DNA from: Streptomyces sp. I6
GTDB lineage: Bacteria; Actinomycetota; Actinomycetes; Streptomycetales; Streptomycetaceae
Assembly: GCA_003725745.1 (NCBI GenBank)
Contig: RHDP01000001.1
Location: 1,081,001 to 1,145,000 of the forward strand
Length of the DNA stretch: 64,000 nucleotides
Reading direction: 5' to 3'
Of this stretch, positions 26,831 through 34,903 are shown in pieces (positions within the stretch are counted from its first letter, which is position 1; every line of letters starts with the position of its first letter). The notes below the pieces were generated by a model. That model searched no databases, was not told the DNA's origin, and saw nothing but the letters and a program-made list of their open reading frames with translations. The translations under genes and the position numbers were made by a program.

Positions 26831-27933
26831 CGGAACTCCGGCACGGGTGCGTCCCCGCCCCGGGCGGGGAGGGGGGCGGCGAAGTGCCAGCCCTCGGCGA
26901 TCAGTTCGTCCACGGCGGCGACGGCGGTGGCCAGCCGCTGGTGGTGCGGTCCGGTGACGGTGACGAACCGCCGGCCGGTGCGGGTGAGTTCCCCGGCGAA
27001 CCGGGCCGTCATCCAGGGGCGCAGATGCTCGCCGTCGCGCAGTCCGTCGTCCTCGAAGGGCACTCCCTCGTGGTCGGTGAGCAGCCAGAGGTCGCCCCGG
27101 CCGGCCGCGGCGATCCGGGCGACCTCCTCGTGCCGGCCGCCCAGGTAGCGCTCGTGCCAGACGGTGGTGGCGAAGGCGTCGGTGTCGCAGATCAGGACCG
27201 GGGAGCCGATCCGGGCGGCGGCGTTCTCCCGTTCGGTCTGGCGGCGGGCGATCAGCGGGAAGTCGTCGCCGGCGAAGCGGACGTCGGACCAGACCGCGCC
27301 CGGCTGTTCGGCGCGCAGGGCCGCGAGCTTCCGCTCGCTGTACTCCCTGCCGTACTCGGGTACGGCGGCGGTGCGCGACCACACCCCGCCGCGCGACCGG
27401 TAGTGCGCGGCGAGGGCCTCGGCCAGGGTGGTCGTGCCGGTGGACTCCGCGCCGAGGACGACCACGCGCCGGGCGAGGGCGGCGCGTACCGGCGGCTCCA
27501 GGAAGTCCCAGCAGCCGACGGGGTCGTTGCGCACGGCCGTGCCGGAGACCGGGAAGACCGTCCGCTCCGGGTCGACGCAGACCGAGTCGGCGCGGAACCT
27601 GCGGGCCAGTTCCTCGCCGTACGCCTCGGACGTGAACACGGCGTCCACGCGCTCGGGGACGGCCGAGCGGAAGACCGCCATGTGCGCGTCCCACACCGCC
27701 GGGTCGGTGAGGTCGACGGGGATGTCGTCGACGGCGCCGACCACCCGGACGTCCGGGTGCACCTCGCTCATCCACGCCGTCCGGGCGTCGAGCGGGATCG
27801 ACTCCACGGAGGCGGCGCAGACGAGGACGGTCAGCCGGTCGCAGCGGTCGCGCGCGGTCCTCACCAGATGGTGGTGGCCCGCGTGCGGCGGATAGAACTT
27901 GCCGAGGACGAGCCCGTGCCGGTAGCGCTTCAC
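26827..27933 (-). CDS. nadR: NadR-like bifunctional NMN adenylyltransferase / P-loop ATPase
   Basis: The 368-residue protein starts at GTG 27933 with GGAGG seven bases upstream, overlapping the pnuC stop. Residues 1-150 are an NMN adenylyltransferase with LVLGKFYPPHAGHHHLV and the PVSGTAVR nucleotide-binding motif, making NAD from NMN. From residue 158 comes a P-loop domain like the ribosylnicotinamide kinase part of NadR. Its Walker A is GAESTGTTTL (residues 161-170), with Thr in place of the usual Lys. There is no N-terminal helix-turn-helix, so regulation is left to the NrtR-type protein. The predicted pathway is nicotinamide riboside to NMN to NAD, fed by PnuC. Confidence 0.9.
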   Translation of the reverse strand: MKRYRHGLVLGKFYPPHAGHHHLVRTARDRCDRLTVLVCAASVESIPLDARTAWMSEVHPDVRVVGAVDDIPVDLTDPAVWDAHMAVFRSAVPERVDAVFTSEAYGEELARRFRADSVCVDPERTVFPVSGTAVRNDPVGCWDFLEPPVRAALARRVVVLGAESTGTTTLAEALAAHYRSRGGVWSRTAAVPEYGREYSERKLAALRAEQPGAVWSDVRFAGDDFPLIARRQTERENAAARIGSPVLICDTDAFATTVWHERYLGGRHEEVARIAAAGRGDLWLLTDHEGVPFEDDGLRDGEHLRPWMTARFAGELTRTGRRFVTVTGPHHQRLATAVAAVDELIAEGWHFAAPLPARGGDAPVPEFR

Positions 27934-28616
27934 GCCGTCGCCTCCACGGTCGTTTCGTGCCGCGCTGCGCCGGTGGGCACCGGCAGCGGGCGCCTGACCG
28001 CCGGATCGCGCGACCAGTGCCGCAGCCCGAGGACGCAGAGCGTCATGAAGCCGATGTACAGCAGGGCGGTGAGATACAGCTCCTTGTACGCGTACAGCGG
28101 CACGTAGACCACGTCCGCCGCGATCCACAGCCACCAGGACTCCAGCCGCTTGCGGCACTGCCCGTACGTCGCCATCAGGGACAGCGCGGTGGTCAGCGCG
28201 TCCCAGAACGGGACGTCCGAGTCGGTGGCCCGGTCCAGGAGCAGTGTCAGCCCGGCTGTCCCCACCACCCCCGCCGCGAGCAGCCACGTCCACTCGGCGC
28301 GCGTGGTGCGGCGCACCGGGAGGACGCCGGAGCCTGGTCCACCCCCGTGGGTCCAGGTCCACCAGCCGTACACGGCGAGGGTGATGAAGACGACCTGCAG
28401 CCCCGCGTCGGCGTACAGGCCGGCCTGGGTGAAGAGCAGGACGAAGAGGACGTTGTTGGCGATGCCGACGGGCCAGTTGGCGATGTGCTGCCGGGCCACG
28501 AGCCAGACGCACAGGGCCCCGGTGCCGAAGCCGAGCACCTCGGTCCAGCTGACCGGTGTGCCGAGCGGCGTGAACAGCGGCTGCTGCAACGGCGCGAGTA
28601 CGTCCGCGAGGCTCAC
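27930..28616 (-). CDS. pnuC: PnuC-family nicotinamide riboside transporter
   Basis: The 228-residue membrane protein has about seven hydrophobic segments. Family features include QHIANWPVGIANNVLFVLLF, AVYGWWTWTHGG and the C-terminal WLWIAADVVYVPLYAYKELY. PnuC proteins import nicotinamide riboside by facilitated diffusion, pulled by its phosphorylation by the partner NadR kinase. The start is GTG 28616, with an AGAGGGGG-type ribosome binding site; a second GTG lies two codons upstream. It is the first gene of the NAD salvage operon and the promoter with its palindrome lies directly upstream. Confidence 0.9.
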   Translation of the reverse strand: MSLADVLAPLQQPLFTPLGTPVSWTEVLGFGTGALCVWLVARQHIANWPVGIANNVLFVLLFTQAGLYADAGLQVVFITLAVYGWWTWTHGGGPGSGVLPVRRTTRAEWTWLLAAGVVGTAGLTLLLDRATDSDVPFWDALTTALSLMATYGQCRKRLESWWLWIAADVVYVPLYAYKELYLTALLYIGFMTLCVLGLRHWSRDPAVRRPLPVPTGAARHETTVEATA

Positions 28617-28631
28617 GGCCACCCCCCTCTT

Positions 28632-28674
28632 TAGAGTCACTATGACTATAAAGGTGCGAGGGGCGGCCCGGCAA
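28632..28674 (-). promoter_or_regulatory. Promoter and NrtR-like operator in front of pnuC
   Basis: Read on the minus strand, TTGCCG (28669-28674) and TATAGT (28645-28650) are 18 bp apart and make a good sigma-70-type promoter. The -10 hexamer is part of an inverted repeat TATAGTCA-TAG-TGACTCTA (28632-28650), with 7 of 8 positions paired. Overlap of operator and -10 is what a repressor needs. The obvious candidate regulator is the NrtR-type Nudix protein encoded in the same operon. Confidence 0.65.
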
Positions 28675-28725
28675 GCACGACCGCGGAAGGAAGGGACACG
28701 GTGGGCGGCGCGGGCACAGCTACGG

Positions 28726-28842
28726 CGGCGGCACGGTGGGCGGACGCACGGCGGCCCGAGCAACGGCGCCACGGTGGACGGACACGCAGCGGCCCGAGCA
28801 ACGGCGCCACGGTAGGCGGACACGCAGCGGCCCGAGCAACGG
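28726..28842. repeat. 38-bp tandem repeat (about three copies)
   Basis: Two complete copies start at 28751 and 28789, with a partial copy before and one of about 16 bp after (28827). The unit contains GCGGCCCGAGCAACGGCG and ACGGACACGCA. The two full copies differ at only two or three positions. It lies in a gene-free region between the pnuC promoter and the end of rluB. There are no unique spacers, so it is not a CRISPR array. Confidence 0.75.
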
Positions 28843-29211
28843 GGCGTTGCCGGGCAGGAGCGGGTCGGGGCCCGGGCTGCGGGCATCGCTCCCCCGGGCG
28901 CCCGAGGCCCGGCGCCTGGCCGCGCACCTGCCGGGGCCGATACCCGAGCCCGGCCGCCCGGCCGAGCCGCCGGGCGCCCTCCCGGGCACGGCGGCCATGG
29001 CGGCCGACGGCCGCTTCGGGGCGGCCCCGCGCTTCTTCCGCCGGGCCCATCGCCCCGGGGGAGCACCTGTCGGGCGAAGCGCGGGCGCCCGCCCGGCACC
29101 CAGAACGGAGGGCGGGTACCCGGGATCCGGGCTCCCGGCCGCCCGCCGCTCACCGCCCGCGGGAGAGCGCCGGACAGGCGTTCGCGCTCCACCGCCGCAG
29201 CACGGCAGGCG
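28843..29211. other. Gene-free region downstream of rluB
   Basis: Very GC-rich sequence without a convincing coding frame on either strand. Open frames exist but show the composition of chance ORFs in high-GC DNA and no domain. It probably contains the rluB terminator and spacer DNA. Confidence 0.4.
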
Positions 29212-30294
29212 TCAGAGCCCGACTTCCTTCATCAGCATGCCGACCTCGGTGTTGCTCAGCCGGCGCAGCCAGCCGGACTTCTGGTCGCCGAGCGCGATCG
29301 GGCCGAACGCCGTCCGCACGAGCTTGTCGACCGGGAAACCCGCCTCGGCCAGCATGCGCCGGACGATGTGCTTGCGGCCCTCGTGCAGTACGACCTCGAC
29401 GAGGTAGTTCTTGCCGGTCTGCTCCACGACCCGGAAGTGGTCGGCGCGAGCGTACCCGTCCTCCAGCTGGATGCCTTCCCTGAGGCGCTTGCCGACCTCG
29501 CGCGGGAGGGGGCCCTGGATCGCGGCGAGGTAGGTCTTCTGCACTCCGTACTTGGGGTGCGTCAGCCGGTGCGCCAGCTCGCCGTGGTTGGTGAGCAGGA
29601 TGATGCCCTCGGTCTCCGTGTCGAGCCGGCCGACGTGGAACAGGCGGGTCTCGCGGTTGGTGACGTAGTCCCCGAGGCACTGGCGGCCGTCCGGGTCCTC
29701 CATCGTGGAGACGACTCCGGCCGGCTTGTTGAGCGCGAAGAACTGGTACGACTGCGTGGCGACCGTCAGGCCGTCCACCTTGATCACGTCCTTGGCCGGG
29801 TCGACGCGCAGGCCCTGCTCGGTCACGATCTCGCCGTTGACCTCGACACGGGCCTGGTCGACCAGCTCCTCGCAGGCCCGCCGTGAGCCGTAGCCGGCGC
29901 GGGCGAGCACCTTCTGCAGCCGCTCGCCCTCCTGCTCGGCACCCGGAAACGTCCTGGGCGTGCTCGTCCGGGGCTTGTTCGCGTGGCGCTCGCGGTTGCG
30001 CTCCTCGGCACGGGCCTCGTACTCGCGGGAGCGGGCGGGCGCGGTACGCCCGCCGCCGCGCTGCGGGGACTGCTTGGGACCTCCCTTGGCGCCGCCCCGG
30101 GCGGTCGCGCCGCGGCCCTTCTTCGGGCCGTCGGACGCCGAGCCCCCCACGTCGTAGCGGCGCTCCTCGGGACGGGGCTTGCCCGCGCTCTTCTGCTTGT
30201 CGTCGCGCTGTCCCCCGCTCCTCGACCGGGCGGCGCCCCCACCGGTACCCCGGTAGTCGCCGCGTCCGCTGCTGTTCCTGCCGCTGCTTCGCAT
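29212..30294 (-). CDS. rluB: 23S rRNA pseudouridine synthase, RluB/RsuA family
   Basis: The 360-residue protein starts at ATG 30294, overlapping the scpB stop. The first 110 residues are a basic, Gly/Arg/Ser-rich disordered extension, an RNA-binding-like tail common in actinobacteria. Then come an S4 domain (RLQKVLARAGYGSRRACEEL) and the catalytic domain with the GRLDTETEGIILLTN motif, whose Asp attacks the target uridine. The C-terminal part VLHEGRKHIVRRMLAEAG is also conserved. The expected target is a uridine in the 23S peptidyl transferase region. It is the last gene of the parA-scpAB operon. Confidence 0.93.
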   Translation of the reverse strand: MRSSGRNSSGRGDYRGTGGGAARSRSGGQRDDKQKSAGKPRPEERRYDVGGSASDGPKKGRGATARGGAKGGPKQSPQRGGGRTAPARSREYEARAEERNRERHANKPRTSTPRTFPGAEQEGERLQKVLARAGYGSRRACEELVDQARVEVNGEIVTEQGLRVDPAKDVIKVDGLTVATQSYQFFALNKPAGVVSTMEDPDGRQCLGDYVTNRETRLFHVGRLDTETEGIILLTNHGELAHRLTHPKYGVQKTYLAAIQGPLPREVGKRLREGIQLEDGYARADHFRVVEQTGKNYLVEVVLHEGRKHIVRRMLAEAGFPVDKLVRTAFGPIALGDQKSGWLRRLSNTEVGMLMKEVGL

Positions 30295-31136
30295 CAAAGT
30301 TCCGTCGTCGTCGTGTCGTCTGCGTCTGTGTCCGGTGCGTCCGGATCGAACGACGGGACACCCTCCTGGGTCTCGGCCTCGATCGCCTCCGCCTCGGGGA
30401 GGAACGGCGCGAGTTCGGGGAGCTCGTCCAGACCGCGCAGGCCCATCCGCTCCAGGAAGTAGTTCGTCGTCCTGTACAGGATCGCACCTGTCTCGGGTTC
30501 CGTGCCCGCCTCCTCGACCAGACCGCGCTGGAGCAGGGTGCGCATGACGCCGTCGCAGTTCACTCCGCGCACGGCCGAGACCCGGGAGCGGCTGACGGGC
30601 TGGCGGTACGCGACCACGGCCAGCGTCTCCAGGGCGGCCTGGGTGAGCCGGGCCTGCTGGCCGTCGAGGACGAACCGCTCCACGGCGGCGGCGTGCTCGG
30701 GACGGGTGTAGAAGCGCCAGCCTCCGGCGACGAGCCGCAGCTCGAAGCCGCGGCCCTGGACCGTGTACTCGTCCGCGAGCCGGCGCAGGGCGTCGGCGAC
30801 GGCGCGGCGGGGCTGCTCGAGGACCTTGGCGAGGTGCTCCTCGGTGGCCGGCTCGTCGACGACCATCAGCACGGCCTCGAGGGCGGGCTTGAGCGCGGAC
30901 CGGGCCCCGGCGGCGTCCCCGGTCCGGGGCTCGTGCGGCACCCCGGAGGCGTCCTCCGGCACGGAGGCGTCCCCGGCACCGGGCGCGTCCCGAGCCGCGG
31001 GAGCGACGGCCGCACCGGGCGCCGCGGCGGTGCGGGTCCCTGGCGCGGCGGCCCGACCGGACGCGTCCTGAGCCCCGGGCGGCGCGGCGGCGGTACGCGC
31101 CCCGGGCACTGCGGCCTCTGCGAGGTCGTCGCTCAC
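30294..31136 (-). CDS. scpB: Segregation and condensation protein B
   Basis: This is a 280-residue kleisin-associated (kite) protein with two winged-helix domains: LKPALEAVLMVVDEPATEEH starts the first, and LTQAALETLAVVAYRQPVSR followed by SRVSAVRGVNCDGVMRTLL the second. An 80-residue Ala/Pro-rich extension precedes them and an acidic Asp/Thr tail follows. ScpB dimers bind ScpA and the SMC ATPase to form the condensin that organises and segregates the nucleoid, important during the multi-genome septation of sporulating hyphae. The GTG start overlaps the scpA stop. Confidence 0.95.
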   Translation of the reverse strand: MSDDLAEAAVPGARTAAAPPGAQDASGRAAAPGTRTAAAPGAAVAPAARDAPGAGDASVPEDASGVPHEPRTGDAAGARSALKPALEAVLMVVDEPATEEHLAKVLEQPRRAVADALRRLADEYTVQGRGFELRLVAGGWRFYTRPEHAAAVERFVLDGQQARLTQAALETLAVVAYRQPVSRSRVSAVRGVNCDGVMRTLLQRGLVEEAGTEPETGAILYRTTNYFLERMGLRGLDELPELAPFLPEAEAIEAETQEGVPSFDPDAPDTDADDTTTTEL

Positions 31137-32730
31137 GCCTTGTCCTCCATGCTCTCGGGAATCCGGTCGAACTCGTCGGTGACGTGCGCCTCGGCCTCGC
31201 CGCCGGTCCAGGTGATCACGAGTTCCCCCAGGGCGTCCGCCTGGTCCAGGACCACCGCCTTCTCACGATAGAGCTCCAGCAGGGCCAGGAACCGGGCGAC
31301 CACGGTGAGGGTGTCCGTCACCCCGTGGGTCAGCTCCCGGAAGCTCGCCCTGCCGCGCTCGCGCAGCAGGCCCACGACGACCTCGGCCTGCTCGCGCACG
31401 CTCACCAGCGGCGCGTGGATGTGGTCGACGTACACCTGCGGCTTGGGCTTGGGCTGCATCGCCTTGACCGCGAGCCTCGCGAAGCCCTCCGCGCCGATGC
31501 TGATGACGACGTCGGGAAGCAGCTCGGCGTGGTGGTCCTCCAGGCCGACGGTACGGGGGTGGCGCCGGGCCTCCTCGTCGAGCCTGCCGCTGAAGATCTC
31601 CGCGACCTGCTTGTACGCGCGGTACTGGAGCAGCCGGGCGAACAGCAGGTCCCGCGCCTCCAGCAGCGCGAGGTCCGCCTCGTCCTCCACCTCGGCGGCC
31701 GGCAGCAGCCGGGCGGCCTTCAGGTCCAGCAGGGTCGCCGCGACGACGAGGAACTCGGTGGTCTGGTCGAGGTCCCAGTCGGGCCCCATGGCGCGGATGT
31801 GGGCCATGAACTCGTCGGTGACCTTGGACAGCGCCACCTCCGTGACATCGAGCTTGTGCTTCGAGATGAGCTGCAGCAGCAGGTCGAACGGCCCCTCGAA
31901 GTTCGCCAGCCGAACCGTGAACCGCCCCTCGCCGGCCGGGTCCGCGGCCTCCGCCGCCGACGCGTCCGCCGCGGGGGCCGCTCGGGGAACCGGCCCCGGG
32001 GCCTGTGCCTCGCCGCCGGGAGCGGCCGCGGGCCGCCGGACTCCGCTCAACGGGGCCGCCGCGGGGGGTCCGGCCACCGAGGGCGCGGGGCGTCGCTACC
32101 GGAGGCCCCCCACCCGGGCGGCCCGGATGCCTCCGCCGTGCCCTCGGGCGCTCCCGCGGTACCGCCGGGCCCTGCCCGGGTGTCCTGGGCTACCGGCCTC
32201 GCCGCGCTGTCCTGCGGTACCGGCCCTGCCCGGGTGTCCTGCGGTACCGGCCCCGGAACGGCGTCTTCCCCGGACGCCGCCGGCGCGTCGGCGGGCCGCG
32301 CGACCTGGCCGGGGAACGGACCCCGCGCGGCAACCGGATCGGGAACCGGATCGGGAACCGGTGCCGGAGCGACGCCCGGGTCAGGGTCCGCAGCCGGAAC
32401 CGGCACGGCGACCGGACCAGGGACCGCAGCCGGGACCGGGACCGGTGCCATCTCCCCGGTGGGGGCGGCAGCGGGGCCGTCGGTCTCCGGGGCGGACTGC
32501 CGCTCCCGGCCGTGCCCCGCGGCCGGCCGGCTGCCGGCAGCCGTCTCCGCACGGGCGTCGCCCTGGCCGGGGGAGCCGCCGGGTGCCCCGGGCGCCTGCC
32601 CGGACGCCGGGGGAGCCTCGCGGGCGGCGTCCGGGGCCGCCGGCGGTACGGGTGCCGCCCCCGGGCCGCGGCCCAGGGTGCGGCGGGGCGGGCGGGCCGG
32701 AGGCCGGGAGGCGGGGTCGTTCGGCGGCAT
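31133..32730 (-). CDS. scpA: Segregation and condensation protein A with long N-terminal extension (frameshifted in this sequence)
   Basis: The kleisin core runs from FTVRLANFEGPFDLLLQLIS to the C-terminal winged helix FRELTHGVTDTLTVVARFLA and LLELYREKAVVL. It links SMC heads and binds ScpB. The core frame opens at a GTG at 32077. Upstream, in another frame, a 227-codon Pro/Ala/Gly-rich ORF begins MPPNDPASRPP and contains RRTLGRGPGAAP, resembling other streptomycete ScpA N-termini. One missing base at GGG 32081-32083 would fuse them into a 532-residue protein, which I favour; the shorter 314-residue form from 32077 remains possible. Confidence 0.82.
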
Positions 32731-32774
32731 CGTGGTCCAGGGAGCGGAAGGAGCGTCGCGCGAAGGCTATCCCG

Positions 32775-33353
32775 TCAGCGGCCGCGCAGACGGCGCACCA
32801 GGATGCTCGCGTCGCCCCGGGACTCCAGGTCCGCCAGGACGACCGCCACCGCCTCGCGGACGATGCGCCCGCGGTCCACGGCCAGCCCGTGCTCGCCGCG
32901 CAGCACCAGCCGCGCGTGCTCGAGGTCCATCAGTTCCTCGGCCGAGACATAGACCGTGATCTTCTCGTCGTGCCGTTCCCGGCCGCTGGGCCTGCGGCCC
33001 GCCGCGCGTCCGCGGCGGCGCGGGGCGGCGGCCTCCTGCGGACGGCGGTTCTTCTGCGCGGCCTGCGCCGCCGGGGGCGGCTGGTCGCCGTCAGCGCCCC
33101 GGCTCCGCGGCACGGACGCCTCCGTGTCGCCGGCCGGCGAGTGCTCCTCGGAGACCGCCGGGGCTCCTGGACCGGACGACGCGGGCGGGCTCTGCGGCGC
33201 GGCCGGAGGCGAGTCCACCGGGTCGCTCTCACCGGCCGGGGCCGGAACCCGTGCCTCGCCGTTCACCCCCGCCGGCCCCCGCCTCGGGGACGAGGACTGC
33301 AGCCCCATGCCTCCGGTGGTACGGAACAGTTCGTCGGCTCCGGGCAGACTCAC
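32775..33353 (-). CDS. ParA-partner-like protein with ribbon-helix-helix-type C-terminus
   Basis: The 192-residue protein starts at GTG 33353, overlapping the parA stop (GTGA). The start SLPGADELFRTTGGMGLQ may bind the ATPase. A long Pro/Ala/Ser-rich linker then leads to a conserved C-terminal 65 residues (ERHDEKITVYVSAEELMDLE, GLAVDRGRIVREAVAVVLAD). That arrangement of one strand and two helices looks like a ribbon-helix-helix DNA-binding fold. Its position between a ParA ATPase and scpA suggests that it is the DNA-binding partner of this orphan ParA, possibly loading condensin. No function is established that I know of. Confidence 0.75.
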   Translation of the reverse strand: MSLPGADELFRTTGGMGLQSSSPRRGPAGVNGEARVPAPAGESDPVDSPPAAPQSPPASSGPGAPAVSEEHSPAGDTEASVPRSRGADGDQPPPAAQAAQKNRRPQEAAAPRRRGRAAGRRPSGRERHDEKITVYVSAEELMDLEHARLVLRGEHGLAVDRGRIVREAVAVVLADLESRGDASILVRRLRGR

Positions 33354-34555
33354 TCGGCGTGACACCGGGCGAGCACCTCCCTGGCGAGCTGGCGGTAGGC
33401 GGCGGCACCGACGGAGTTGGACGCGTACGTCGTGATGGGCTCACCGGCGACCGTCGTCTCCGGGAAACGCACCGTGCGCCCGATGACGGTGTGGTAGACG
33501 TGGTCGTCGAACGCCTCGACCACGCGCGCCAGCACCTCACGGCTGTGCACCGTGCGCGAGTCGTACATCGTGGCGAGGATGCCGTCGAGTTCCAGGTCCG
33601 GGTTGAGCCGCTCCTGGACCTTCTCGATGGTCTCGGTGAGCAGGGCGACGCCGCGCAGTGCGAAGAACTCGCACTCCAGCGGGACGATGACCTTGTGAGC
33701 GGCCGTCAGGGCGTTCACCGTCAGCAGGCCGAGCGACGGCTGGCAGTCGATCACGATGTAGTCGTAGTCCTGCAGCAGCGGCTTCAGGGCGCGCTGCAGC
33801 GTCGACTCGCGCGCGACCTCGCTCACGAGCTGGACCTCGGCCGCCGAGAGGTCGATGTTGCTCGGCAGCAGGTCCATGTTGGGCACGGCGGTCTTCAGCA
33901 GGACCTCGTCCGCGGACATGCCCCGCTCCATGAGCAGGTTGTAGACGGTGAGGTCGAGTTCCATCGGGTTCACGCCGAGGCCGACCGACAGGGCCCCCTG
34001 CGGGTCGAAGTCGACGAGCAGCACCCGGCGGCCGTACTCCGCGAGCGCGGCACCCAGATTGATGGTCGACGTCGTCTTGCCGACGCCGCCCTTCTGGTTG
34101 CACATTGCGATGATCTTCGCGGGGCCGTGGTCGGTGAGCGGGCCGGGGATCGGGAAGTACGGCAGCGGGCGCCCGGTCGGGCCGATGCGCTCGCGGCGCT
34201 GGCGGGCCGCGTCGGGGGCGAGTGTGGCCGCGTACTCCGGATCGGGCTCGTACTCGGCGTCGGGGTCGTAGAAGTGCCCCTCGGGCACCTCGTCGTAGTC
34301 GGCGAAGTGGGTGGACTCTCGGCCACTCCCGTTGCCGGCCATGGCGTTCACGTGTTGGCCGTCCGTCATCTTCATCGTGTGGACTGTCGTCGTCATGTGC
34401 TGGTGCGTCGCGAAGGTACGGACAGCGACGGAGCCGACAGCTTCGGGTCCGGACGAGGGCGCCCGGCCCGGTGCCGGGGGTACCTCCACGCCCAGAGGGC
34501 GCACCGTGAGCATTCCTGGCTGTCCGCCCCCGGGAGAAAATGTCGACTCATTCAC
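33350..34555 (-). CDS. ParA-family ATPase
   Basis: The 401-residue protein starts at GTG 34555 with AAGGAGGT about 11 bases upstream. After a 140-residue N-terminal region comes a deviant Walker A (IAMCNQKGGVGKTTSTINLG), the A' motif LLVDFDPQGALSVGLG and the Walker B VIDCQPSLGLLTVNAL. It is not the oriC-proximal ParA of the parAB operon but the second, orphan ParA found upstream of scpAB in actinobacteria (Rv1708 position in M. tuberculosis). ATP-dependent DNA binding on the nucleoid is expected. It leads the operon parA, RHH-like gene, scpA, scpB, rluB, with overlapping starts. Confidence 0.9.
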   Translation of the reverse strand: MNESTFSPGGGQPGMLTVRPLGVEVPPAPGRAPSSGPEAVGSVAVRTFATHQHMTTTVHTMKMTDGQHVNAMAGNGSGRESTHFADYDEVPEGHFYDPDAEYEPDPEYAATLAPDAARQRRERIGPTGRPLPYFPIPGPLTDHGPAKIIAMCNQKGGVGKTTSTINLGAALAEYGRRVLLVDFDPQGALSVGLGVNPMELDLTVYNLLMERGMSADEVLLKTAVPNMDLLPSNIDLSAAEVQLVSEVARESTLQRALKPLLQDYDYIVIDCQPSLGLLTVNALTAAHKVIVPLECEFFALRGVALLTETIEKVQERLNPDLELDGILATMYDSRTVHSREVLARVVEAFDDHVYHTVIGRTVRFPETTVAGEPITTYASNSVGAAAYRQLAREVLARCHAE

Positions 34556-34903
34556 AAGTCGTCTTACCTCCTTGGACGTGACCAGGCAACTTATCGATAG
34601 GTCAGCGTGGCACCATGCCGACGGTTGGCGACTCTATGGCGTGTCACCGGTCCGCAGCAACACAATCCGCCGGACCCGGCCCGATGTGTCGGCAACCGAA
34701 CACCCCGCTGTCAAGGGTGCACAGCAGCCGTTCCGCGCCTTTCGCGGAGGTGCGAATCGGTTGAAGGGTTACGTTCAAGGCGAGTTGAGCGCGCGCGCCG
34801 CGCCGGGCGGACACGCGTCCGGCCGGACCTCGCTCCTCAAGGTCCGGCCGGATAAGTGATGTTGACTACCCCGGTTGACAGGGCGGCCGGCTGCCGCCGC
34901 GCG
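34556..34903. other. Intergenic region: parA promoter and ald terminator
   Basis: The 348 bp between ald and parA (both minus) hold a hairpin at 34818-34852 near the ald end, and an AT-richer stretch around 34560-34700 where the parA promoter should lie. Translating it gives no plausible gene on either strand. Confidence 0.5.
34818..34852 (-). terminator. 12-bp hairpin terminator after ald
   Basis: TCCGGCCGGACC (34818-34829) pairs perfectly with GGTCCGGCCGGA (34841-34852) around an 11-nt loop, 52 bp beyond the ald stop codon. It separates ald from the parA operon. Confidence 0.65.

Noticed and set aside
28726-28842. Possible CRISPR array
   Set aside because: The 38-bp units are contiguous with no unique spacers and no cas gene is present.
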